60,000 nucleotides of DNA from Tubiluchus corallicola. Taxonomy: Eukaryota > Priapulida > Priapulimorpha > Priapulimorphida > Tubiluchidae. A program made the position numbers and the translations under genes. The stretch covers positions 560,001-620,000 of the forward strand of contig JAQGDQ010002372.1 in the NCBI GenBank assembly GCA_030141605.1, read 5' to 3'. The notes under the pieces were generated by a model, which was not told where the DNA came from, searched no databases, and saw only the letters and a program-made list of their open reading frames with translations. Positions 25,801 to 48,137 of this stretch are shown here, piece after piece (the stretch's first letter is position 1; the number at the start of each line of letters is the position of its first letter).

Positions 25801-28800
25801 GAATTTTAAGCGAGTAAAACAAAGTCTAAAACCAGCAAAAAACTGTATCCTAAAATTACAAAAAAATACTCAGGAAAAAGCATAAGTAAATGGAAATACA
25901 TAGGCGTTTAAAAATGCTATCAACCGTCATTCAGAACTAGAAATTAGGGAATACGTTAAATATGTCTTAGAAAGCATAAAAGTCATACGAGATTTAAAAG
26001 TTAAAAGTTTAAAATTTAAATAACTAAATACAAATTTTTAATGTTTTCAGGTAAAAACATATTTTAAATTTAAAATGACTCAGCAATAAAAATTGGAAGC
26101 CAAAAGTAACTACGTAGTCACTATTACTGTTAAAATGGTTTATAAAATATATATGTATTTAGATAGTGAAGCATGAAGTCTACATTTTTGCATGTAGAAA
26201 ATGTATACACGGCACTTTTACCTGTCGAACATGGCATACACTTCAGATGAAGGTTGATGTATGGTGCACAGGATAGTTCGCCCTTTACAAGCCATGTCTT
26301 TCAAAACAGATATGATGTTTTGTGCCATAAAGGAGTCCAAACCAGATGTTGGTTCATCGCAAAACATTAATTTTGGATTTGTTAGCATCTAGAAAAAGGC
26401 ATTTATTTCATTATAGTTGCTGAAATAATTATGACAAATGTTTTTTCTCTTTACAGATCATTTGTAAATGCTATGATGCTAATTCAAGACCCATAACATT
26501 GCAGGTATAGTTAGAGCAAACTTATTTTCAAACAATGTAAGACTGATTTTAACAGTCTTTTAATAAAAATTGTTATGACAATGATGGGTAGGTAAAATTT
26601 TCAAACTATTCTACATATAGTAGCTACCATGTCATTATTAACCTTCAGTAATAGCACAGACACAAAAGGTGCCAGCAATATTTTAATAAATACAAACGAG
26701 TCAATGCTTCTTCATTATCAAAGTATAACTTACTAACCTCAGATGCAAATGCAAGACGCTTTCTTTCGCCTCCTGAAATACCTTTTATTCTACCAGGGAC
26801 GCCTATCCATGTGTTCTCGCATTTCTTTAAACCAAGCTGTAATGGCAAATAATTATTTCACATGATTTTGCTTCCTTCTTTCTATTCTTTTCATAATTTT
26901 TTCGATGCCCCCTTTTCCCTTCATTCCTTTTTAAGTCTTTCATTCTTCTGAAAATTTTTTATGCTTTTTCTTTGACTATTTTTTCCTCTTTTATCATCGG
27001 CAGAATTGAGTAATTTAATTATGGCTCGAAAAAATTTAGTATAAATTATTTTAAAATCCTAAAAACGAATACAGGTGTAGCAAATTACCTCCGTGAGAGT
27101 TTCTTCGACTTTCTTCATTCGCTGAGAATACGTGAATTCTTTGTCCATCCTCAATAGAGCCTACAACTCAAAACAGCAGATATTTTAGATGTACAATTTT
27201 GCACAGCAGCACAGCATAAGACCAGTGATCTAGTGTTTAGCATACATTGTTGTCCTGAACGCTATACTGTATCGCCTGACATTTTTGTATTGCTGTATTG
27301 TATTGCACTGCATTGTTGTTGTGTTACTGAAATGTATTGATTTGTTGTTTTGTTATGTTGATACTGAATTGTTTGCAGTGGTATAGTTTGTTTCATTGTT
27401 TAAAAATAACTTGCGTTGTACAAGGTACACTAAAATGATTAGTACAAGCTACACTGCCACACTTTGTTTTAATCATTTTTGTTATTTATTTTTTAAGAAA
27501 TGTTTGAAAAATGCTTTTGGTACTCTATATAAGACAGTAATATAAGCTAAATTGTAAAAAGAAGTGTAATGAACTAAAAACCTTAATCTGTTTCAAATGT
27601 AGACAAACTCTGTGTGGTGAAGCTTTTGACAGTGCAATTAAAATACCTGAAATCTCAAATGTTCTTTTACTTTTAGGGTACCAATGAACAAATCTTCCTG
27701 CTGAACGTATGCCGAAATGGACCTCATGCCAGGACCAAAACCAATTGGCTGTCCATTAATTTTGACTGTACCCTCAACAGTATACATTTCAGTATTCCTG
27801 TGCGTCAGAATGTTCATAAGTGTACTTTTGCCTGCACCACTAAAACAAACAAACAACAAATGAATCTTGCTTCTGGTTCGTATCCTTACTTGTCAGCCAG
27901 TCGGCTTGTAAAGTAATAATTATTGCAAAACTGATTTAACATGAATTTTGGCTATGATAATTTCGGAAAATAATTACAGCTAAATAAACTCTTTTAAATC
28001 GATCCGAGTGTATAGAATCTATTTTGCCTTCAATTTGACAATATAAATATTTTTGTCAACAATATAATTTTTCTTAATATGACTATGCTTTTATACCTGG
28101 CACCCATAATTGCTAACAGCGTACCGGCTTTTGCGTACCCAGTAACTGCAATAACAAATTTTCACAAAACATATTAATGAAACTTGTAAATTAATGTCGT
28201 TGGAATAAACAAGCGAGCAGGACAACTTTTTACAACAATTTACTAGATGCAGTTGGGATGAGCACTCCTAACAGACTAACGTGAATTACTTAATCTCATT
28301 ATTAACTAAATAAAAGGCCTACACCTCTCGGGAATGCATTTTCCAAAACATTCTCAAATTTAAAATGGCATAAAGTAAAACCAAGCTGCATTAACAGTGC
28401 AGTCTCCTGAGTATAGCATGAAGGTGCTGCTGCCTTATCCTTTGTGCTACGGAACTTATAGTAGAAGCAAGCCCTCAGCTCTAAGCGAGAACTCGAATCA
28501 CTTTACTGCAGCACAAAGCTATGCTAAACTAAATACGAAAATTGGGTGCAGAGTGAAGAAAACGTGTTATTACAAAAATTATTTACAGTTTCTATATGCG
28601 CTCTACTTACACGATCTTAATTTATTCGGGTGGCCAGTGACTACACCTATCAGAAACAATTCAATCTTTTGTAGAAGCAGCCCGTTCTGTGCTAGTTAGT
28701 TTAACGTATATTTCTCAAAATTATTTACTTTTAGAGGAATTTAAATAAACAGATTGTTTAACTTAGATGCACATTGAAATGGCCAACTCAAGTTATTAAA

Positions 28801-29521
28801 ATAATGTGACAAAGACTAATGTAATGTCGTGCTAGTAAATAGTCTTTAAATTTTGTTTTAATACCATTTCGGAGAATATGCTTCTTAACTCTTTTTTCTG
28901 TTTGCTTTTCCGGGTCAGATTGTCCAGCTTCTCTATCATGTCGACTTCGTCCACCTTTCAGCGTCGCCCAGACGTTTATATTCTCCCAAGTTATGTTAAC
29001 CTAAGCAATATAATAATTTCATGCCCATAATCGTAAGAAAATTGATAACAAACAGAGTTTACAATAAATTTTGTGTATTTATTTAATAATAAATATTGTT
29101 GGGTTGACTATATATAATCCGATCGATGTTATACTGTAAAATGGAGTGTACTGAATGGATAATATTCAAGCAAAATGGAAAAAAGAAAGTGGTTGCTCAA
29201 TATTATTTTCATTTTGTTTGTAAAACGCTAAAACGTTTATTACGATTGCTGAAAGATAGCCACATAACGTTATGAGCATCGGCGAGCTCTCTGTGCCTCT
29301 TAACATATAAGGAATTTCTAACTTACCGCATCAAGTTCACTAACACTCAATACTTTTTTAATGGGTTCCTTTCTCATCACATTTTTCGACATGCCAGCAA
29401 ACTGAACGCCAGAATGTGAAATCTCTTCGTACATCGGTACATGAACATTACTTCTACTGATGGAATAATCACTAGCAGCATTGTCACATGCAGCATTGTT
29501 GCCGGTATCCATACTGAGCAT
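19848..29521 (-). CDS. White-like ABCG half-transporter, gene B (19 exons, 686 aa)
   Basis: Exons in order: 29327-29521, 28865-29000, 28097-28145, 27647-27839, 27089-27160, 26738-26836, 26222-26388, 25513-25687, 25232-25321, 24442-24470, 23800-23905, 23529-23660, 22662-22754, 22229-22286, 22044-22121, 21049-21154, 20580-20680, 20309-20388, 19848-19949 (2061 bases with stop). Every exon length and phase equals gene A except exon 1, where an extra in-frame ATG gives MLS before MDTG. The ATP-binding motifs are the same as in A. Unlike A it keeps the family-typical membrane residues (NMTMQNLF in helix 2, [28 protein letters not shown]). Exon 17 uses a GC donor (GCAAGT at 20574-20579). In the outer loop the second sequon seen in A (HNGT) reads HDGT, so that glycosylation site is absent. 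Expected to dimerise in a membrane; substrate unknown. Confidence 0.9.
22964..22985. repeat. (AT)n microsatellite in intron 12 of gene B
   Basis: Short allele-like counterpart of the tract at 9946-9993. Confidence 0.9.
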
Positions 29522-30306
29522 GCTCTAGCAGAACGTTTTAAATGACGTTCACTTATAATGATTCAAACATTTGCTTAAGGCAAAACGTGTCACTTACAGA
29601 GGCATAAAATATTGTACTTCAAGCTCACACAACGATGGTATATTGTGAAAAGCCACGTTTCACAATGAATTTTAACATGGATTAACAAAAGCGAAACTAT
29701 TTCTTTAAACTTAAACAACTAAAATAAGAATCAAAACAATTAATAAAAAAATCCCAGAATAGTTTTCAATTAATTGTTACGTCTTATTGGTGAGGCACAG
29801 AACTGTATCATCAAAAGTTCACACCACACATCGATTTTACTTAATATCAACTAGTAGCAAACAAACACTGTTTTTTATGCCGCACAACATTCAAGGTGCA
29901 AAAAAGGTGAAAGTCTAAAGGTCAAAACTGCAGGAGCTTTTAAATGGCTATTATATGTGACTGTAACGTAAATTGAGAAAGCATAGCTGTACACACTAAA
30001 AGACTGCCTGGTTGACTTAAATAAATGGAAGTTTTTGCTTAGAGGAAGAACCAATTCTCGAATAAGATTGTGTTTTAATATACACCTAAAAATCTTAATT
30101 AAGACGTAATATAGGCGCATAAAATGCGTTGCTTAAAATTGCGAAAGAAATTTAAGTCATTTATATCTCTCGCCAAACAAACCTCGCTGCGGGAGTATTG
30201 TAAAAAATTACGTAAGTTGGTGGAAAGCACGAAGGCATGCATACGATGCTTTTGCACTTCACTCAAAAATTCCACTATAGTAGCTGACTAAAGAGTCGCT
30301 TACAGA

Positions 30307-30485
30307 GCATCCGGAATGCGTTATGCATTATCCAAATGCGGAATACCTGCGTATAAAATATCAATGGGACATAGCTGCAGGAAAAAATAACGCATAACGT
30401 AAGTTTGATAAACGGGTGCATTGAAAACAATATAAACCGATTTTATCTATTTTGCATCCGCATAACGCATACGCATTCCGGATGT
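30307..30485. mobile_element. small inverted-repeat (MITE-like) element
   Basis: The left end reads CATCCGGAATGCGTTATGC; the right end is its near-perfect reverse complement (GCATAACGCATACGCATTCCGGATG split over 30461-30485). The interior is about 125 bases, non-coding and rich in ATGCG/CGCAT words. No transposase. No clear target-site duplication could be fixed by eye. It lies directly upstream of gene B's 5' flank. Confidence 0.7.
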
Positions 30486-30965
30486 CTAGTAAACACCACT
30501 TAATTATTTGTGTTTAACTGTGTTAAAAATTAGTCGACCGATCCGTTTTTAATAACTTTTAAGTGTTTGCATAGCTTTAATCCACGGGATTATAACTCAA
30601 AATGCGTAAATAATACACAACATTATTACAGGTAAGCGTAGAGTTATGCGAAGCTGCGCAAACTTAACGCATAGAGTTCAGTTTTAGCTTGCTAAAATAA
30701 TTATTCTGTTATTTGTATTAAATAGTAGTAACTGTAACTGCAAAAGAAGTTCGTTCAAGCTCTGGCGAAATAAGTGTTTAGTTTAAATTTTCCGTTTTGT
30801 TTGCTAATTTAAATTTTGCCTCTTCTCATTGCCAAATTTATTTATTGTTTCTAAGTTTAAACTCATTTGAACTTTTGCCTCATTTATTTTTTATTTTGTT
30901 AAGTTGCTGATTATTTTCATTTGTACATACCTTACTTGACAGGTCACTTAATTTTCTTCAGTTTG
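30486..30965. other. spacer without recognised genes
   Basis: AT-rich sequence between the hairpin element and the module shared with gene A. No exon or repeat identified beyond a few GCGTA/ACGCAT words reminiscent of the hairpin element. Confidence 0.5.
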
Positions 30966-31768
30966 AATAGGGGTGGTTGACTTGGTGACCCTTGGTCTTT
31001 TCGCCACCCCGTCTTTATTTTAGTTTTTAGCGTTTGTTTATGTTTATTTTGTAACATTCAGAGAAAAATAATCTTTTTTTTTACTTTCTACTTTTACTTT
31101 ATTTCGAAATGACCGCCCCAAGGCCTATAGTCCAACAATTTTATTGTTGAAACTTTCGTACATTTTTCTCAAATGTTAAAATATGCCCAATTTCTCAAGA
31201 GACTTGATTTTTGCTTTTGGGTTAATATTATGTTTTTGGGTTATTCGCATGAAAATAACTCTATAGAGCCGCTCATTTCGCTGTGATGTTGTTCTCGCTT
31301 GTGTAATTCCAAACTCATTCCATACCATTTTTACCTTGTACTGTATTTACTTGTACCAAAAGTGCCTGACAAAACTTCATTAGTACCATATTTACCAGTA
31401 CCAAATTTTCCCGGTACCAAAATTTCATCGTACCAAAATTACCAGGACCAAACTTACTTCTACCGAACTTACTAGTTCCAGTTCTGCCGTTCAGTGTCCA
31501 GAATTAGTGTCGTTGCAACATCTACATTAGTTAAAGTCTGCCATTGAGCACTGGTCAAAGTTTGAAAAGTGTTATACTCCACAAAAAAATCTGACAGCTT
31601 TTCGGCTTGAACCGATAACCTGTTGAACACAACCAACTTCAACAACAATGGCGAAAAGAAAAGGGCTTCAACTGACTAGATGAACTTTTGTGCAATTTAG
31701 CACCTACATTTACTACTGTGTAAGCGTTGTTCACAGACATGACTATAATTGAAATAAACAAGACAGAA
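30966..31768. repeat. module shared with the insertion in gene A
   Basis: Matches 10603-11478 with substitutions and a few deletions. It includes the GTACCAAA-type array (31318-31480) and ends inside exon 12 of the broken copy. This copy, or a lost sister of it, is the likely source of the gene A insertion. Confidence 0.85.
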
Positions 31769-32635
31769 ATGATGTTTTGCACGGCTTCCTGGTTTAGTTC
31801 CTGCTGCAGATAGATGACTCCAAGAATTACACCCATCACCTATAAATGCAAAATTGGTGAATTGCGGTGAAAATAAAACGTATATAAGGAAGTACCTAAT
31901 TAGATTGCAATGAAAAAGCAACAGCAGTAGGCAGCTTCACTTGCCAAAAATTAAACAAGCTCAAAAGCTCAAAAATAATTCGTTTTATTATCGAGATATA
32001 CCTGATGCACTTTACGTTAATAATTAATCAACTATGGCATATCGTATACAAGAGCAAAAAGAAATTTATAAACGTAGTAATAGTAAATCATATTCAATAT
32101 GTTACTACAACTAGTGCTTTATAAAAGTGAACACAGAAAAACCTTGTTAAACTAATTCACCGCGTTAATATGCCTACTTCAGCACGTAATAGGTAAAAAC
32201 CTAAACAGCAATGTGGAACAAAACAGAGGGAGCAATATAAATAGTAGCTAACAAATCTAGAAACTCTTGTCTGATATATTCACTAGACAATAGTTTAATA
32301 AACTATTAAACAACATAGATCCGACAAGCGAATAATGAATAGTATGATCAAGATGTGCCAAGAAAAAAGTAATTTGTGCGTATTTTGTTACTCAGTATCA
32401 TTTCATTCAAACAATAAAATATATTTCTATAATGTATTCTTAAAGCATCAAGTTCACTGACACTCACAGCATGTCCAATTGGCTTCCTTTTCTCTACATT
32501 TTTCGGCATTCTCGCAAATTGAATGCCGGAATCTGGAACTTCTTCGTATAAAGGTACGTGCATACTGCTTCCACTAGCTGAATAATCATTAGTGTTCCTT
32601 GGAATTTCACCGACTTCGCGAATGTTGTCACCCAT
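31708..32635 (-). pseudogene. truncated White-like ABCG copy (exon 1 and exon 12 only)
   Basis: Exon 1 relic at 32446-32635 starts MGDNIREVG and ends VSVSELDA, clearly related to A and B exon 1, but its donor GT is changed to TT so the frame runs on. About 600 bases further an intact 132-base exon 12 follows (31708-31839: acceptor TAG, open frame starting VMGVILGVIYLQQELNQ, donor GTAGGT). Exons 2-11, including the whole ATP-binding domain, and exons 13-19 are missing. A 5' flank similar to that of A and B can be traced at about 33060-33330. It cannot encode a transporter. Its exon 12 form ([15 protein letters not shown]) is shared only with gene A. Confidence 0.85.
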
Positions 32636-35230
32636 ATATTGACTATTGACTGGTACGTGCTACAACTTCCTGACATCTGGCGGTATTCATAGTGAATATA
32701 CTGTTTGTAAACCGTCTAACATAATAGCATGCTGAAGCCTCAAATTAGAGGGCTACTGCCGAAAGCCAAAACAAGTCTCTTTATGAAACCAGAAAATTAA
32801 TTATATTACCCAAAAAACGTGTAGTTTTCAATCCTCAATAAACCAAATTATGTCAACACGAAATGACACCTAAGTAATTATTAGAGCACTACGCCAGAAC
32901 TAATGCACAAATAACAAAAAAGCTCAAAATAGTTTTTATTAATTGTTCCTTTTATTTGAAGCTACGTTTTCTTGACGGCGCGAAGGTGTTTCATCAAACT
33001 TTACACGACACATTGGCTTTAAAAACACATTTATCTCTAAAACCTCCTTAAACTAGAGTCCACAGATTTTTTTTCCCATTGTACTCAAAGTGCGAAAAGG
33101 TGAAAGTCTAAAAATAAAAGCAAAGTTTTTGAAATAGCTGCTATGTCTAGCCGGCGTAAAACAAACTGAGAAAGTATAGATGCTCCCATCCCGAATTAGG
33201 TAAATTAAACTGTTTTTCTCGTTTAGAATAATTTTATACAAAAATAAAGAAATATTAGTTATAAATTTTAGTTTTATAGACGTTCTAAAAAAGCACATAA
33301 TAGCAAAGTTCTGAAAAAATTTCACTGGATTTAATTTTTTTACTAAGTAGGAACCAAGATCAGAGGACGTTTAGTTCACTGCAAGGCGATTAGGCCTAGA
33401 AAGCAGAATAAAACAAGATATAGTGCAGCACCCACATTTTGGTAACTTTTTAAAAAACTGTGCACTAACGACTGTATAATGACACTACGAAAAGTTCTAC
33501 CTAACGGTGGTAGTTTTCGCGATTTTTCATTTTTGTGACTATTCAACTCACAATTTTATAGAAAAAACAAACTAAGACAGTGGCATCGTCAAGAAAAGTA
33601 ATGGGTAGCTTTTAAATTCTAATGCGAAATTAAAGCTCGTATATAATCCTCTGTACCGACCGGTAACCCTTGACCCGTAACCCGTAAACCAACTTGGCTT
33701 CCCTAATACATCGTAACTGCAGAGAATGTAATATCCGCGAGAGAAGGATAGTAACAAGAGGCAGCAATCTCCAGGTGTATGGATGATTGTATGTGTGTAT
33801 GTGTATAGTAGGCAACAATGTGGATTGCTCAATGTGGATTGCTGAACAAGCTAATATTTTCGACCAGCAGAAGTTAGACTCGAAGGACTTTCTATGAAGA
33901 ATACTCGTAATTATGATACAACGTACCCGCGACTCCGAAATCATAGCGACTGCTTCATATTTTCTTTACGTTTAACCAAAATTTATTCCGCTATTAAGCA
34001 ATAATTTTGAAATTCATAATATAAATAATAATTACCCCAAAATTAATTAAACTCATGGCGCGAAGACAATTTTAAACTAACCTAGCTAATAATTATTCTG
34101 GCTTGAGCAAGCTAACACTTGAAAATATTGAATTGGTTAGTTAACTGTTAGAACTGAATATTATCACATAGGCATGTACAGTTAAGTGCCATGGAACTGA
34201 ACTTGTATTCCAAAGATTCTTGGTGCAAATCTGGGCTCACTTTCTTCTCATCCATCTCCTCATCCATGCTCAATTTGGTTTCAAAAACTAAAATACTGGC
34301 GAGCTTATTTCGTTATTAACTAATAACCTTGAAATTAGATTATATTATTCATAATTACTTGCGATCATGACAACCAAACAATCATAGAATTGCACAGCTA
34401 ATTTCCTTACTTCCTGTAACACTTAAAAAAACAAAAATAATGGGTATTATAATTACTATATGAGCACTTTATTAAACCTTTTTATAAAACAATGTAATTG
34501 TTAATTCATTAAACAAATCTTCAATCAAATTATTAAAGAACTCTCAAATACACTATTCATAACAAGCACAAAAATGACAACAGTGTTGTTCCAACGAAAA
34601 TTAGTTGTCCTTATTCCTTATCTCATTTTATTTTAGTTTTAATTAAGATTTAAATTATTCAGTTAATATTACATAAAATAAAACAGTAAAAAGAAATACA
34701 TTACAATAACAGAAATATGTATACATATATATATATAAGATATATATATGTATATAACAAAGATAAAGCCCTTTGTAAGCGAACAGACCATCCACAGAGT
34801 AACATGGCACCTGCATGGGTGGTTTCGCTTAAACTCGATTCATTTTTCAATTCGACCATTTCTTTGGCCTCCTAAGCATCTAAGTTATGTGCAGTTGACT
34901 ATGCATAAGAAATGAAAAAACAGTCAGAGAAGATTTTTTCATGTGAACTACGAGTGTAGTTTTAGTAGTCAAAATAAAATTATTACGTCTCAGTGTGGAC
35001 GGGAAATTGCGAGGTACAATTATAATTTTTTAAAGCACTTTAGTCTAGCTATACTCGCAAAAAATGTTATAAAACATAGTAAATATTTCCATCACATGTA
35101 TGCCTTAATGTAATCCTTAAAAAGTTTTTTTCAAAAATTTGAACTTTTTAGTTCAAAAATTTATCATTACAAATGTCAAATAAATGTCGCAATGTGTTAT
35201 ATATACAACCCGCAGTGCTTAACCTGCAGT
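32636..35230. other. spacer between broken copy and gene C
   Basis: At 33060-33330 the sequence aligns by eye with the 5' flanks of gene A (about 17820-18060) and gene B (about 29880-30120): AAGGTGAAAGTCTAAA, then TGAGAAAGxATAG blocks. The rest is AT-rich with no exon recognised. An AT-rich palindromic patch lies at 34725-34756. Minus-strand AATAAA at 34627-34632 is a possible distal poly(A) signal for gene C, about 600 bases past its stop. Confidence 0.5.
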
Positions 35231-46433
<11,203 letters not shown>

Positions 46434-47391
46434 TCCGCATGTGTTTTAAAAATTCTGTACAGAAGCCAGTAACTGTCGATTTAGCATATTTTTAGATATT
46501 TGTTTATTTAAAATTCTTTTATGAATCGTGATTGGCAACACCATCAGATTTATATTTTTCGCCATTGGATCTTGCGCTTTACATAACAATTTATTTTATT
46601 ATAATGCCTTAATAAAGGTGAAAGTAATTAAGCCACACATTATTACAAAACACTTGAAAAAACATTAAACATTTACGTTGTAATTTTTACTTTGATTCAG
46701 ATTCAAATTTCACAAGAACAGTGGCTTCTACAAGATATCTATCTTAGAAGAAAATGTAAGCAAGCAAAATTACCTTGAAGGCTGCTCACAATATAAACGA
46801 CAAAAATATTCTCACGAAATTTCTCGCGTCGAACAGCTATCTCATTTAGCAATCCAGTTTAACTTATTAATAATATTACTCTTTTCATTCGTTGTTCATA
46901 CAGAAATTTGGTTATTGAGAGATCTGTGTATATTTCTTATGATCTTTGGAACCCAGCATTATTTGCATTAATTGCAGAAATGAGATGAGAATTGTTATTT
47001 ACTTTACTATTTAAATTGGTTCGCGCTAAACGGGACGTATTATAAGCTCACGTTATTTAGTCAAGGTATAATATTGCAGCCAAAGGTCAATATAACGAGT
47101 CGGGGCTTTTGATAAACAAGGCAGAAATAGTTTCTCAACTGAGAACGTCTTGTAAATCTTGATGCCTTTAGCCATTTGCCAGTAACACAGGAAAAACTTG
47201 ACCTTCTAATTCCTAGTAAAGTCGCCGGTCGATGTAGTCCCTATTTCTAATTTAGCCATGCACGCAAGTTACACAATTTTATGGTTATTAAGATTTATCT
47301 GAAAGCTTAATGTCTTAGGGATATGTCTCAATTTTAGCTTTGGTATTTTCTGCAGAAAACAACTGCATCACTGGTTAATTTTAAATTTTAA
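46434..47391. other. shared upstream region between gene C and the divergent small gene
   Basis: About 960 bases separating two divergently oriented start codons, so it must hold the promoters of both if the models are right. No TATA box or CpG-rich core stands out by eye. Confidence 0.5.
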
Positions 47392-48067
47392 ATGAAAGCT
47401 GGAAACCTTGCCGCCACTGTTTTTTTACTTGTAAAACGTTTTTGGACTATATCAACACTAAAATTCAAGTCTAGCACTAGATTACAACTTTTCGTGTTAA
47501 CCAATAATGTGTGACTCGGGTGTATGGATTCATTAAGCTAGAAATATATCAACTGGCGACTCTCTTGGAAGTTATGCGCAACTGTAACTGGTATCGCAGA
47601 GCGGCTTCATCAACTTACACACAAGGAAAACTAGCAGCTTTGTCACATTATTTTGTTGGGATTTCGGCATAAAAATGAAGATCGGCATAGTAAGTTGACA
47701 CAAAAAAGGCGCTTCATGCCGTAAATCCTGTATACTTCGTTGGGATAAATCTTTAGACACAATGGATTACCTACAGTCAATAGATCCGTATGATTAAATT
47801 AATAATATAGCTAAGACTGACTATAGTTTCGTTCTGTATCAGCATTTTGTCATTCAGTCTTCTTGAATATTATTTTTACAGGTGAGCGTGATAATTTGCT
47901 GCTGTGAAATCATTCACTTTGTCAAAGGTAAGCCTCATTCATTTTTACAGACACATATATTGCAATCCCCTTTGTTTTACGTATATATATTTGCTTCGGA
48001 TTGCATATATGTATATATATATATACATATAGATAGATGGATGGATGGATGGATGGATGGATGGATG

Positions 48068-48137
<70 letters not shown>

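Larger units (their letters stand above)
18273..30332. repeat. tandem duplication unit B (3' flank, gene B and 5' flank)
   Basis: Second copy of the unit described at 5264-18272. Its right boundary runs into the intact hairpin element at 30307, so this end probably keeps the ancestral flank. Confidence 0.9.

Noticed and set aside
33654-33690. Telomere-like CCCGTAA words
   Set aside because: Only two or three irregular copies; not a telomeric array.
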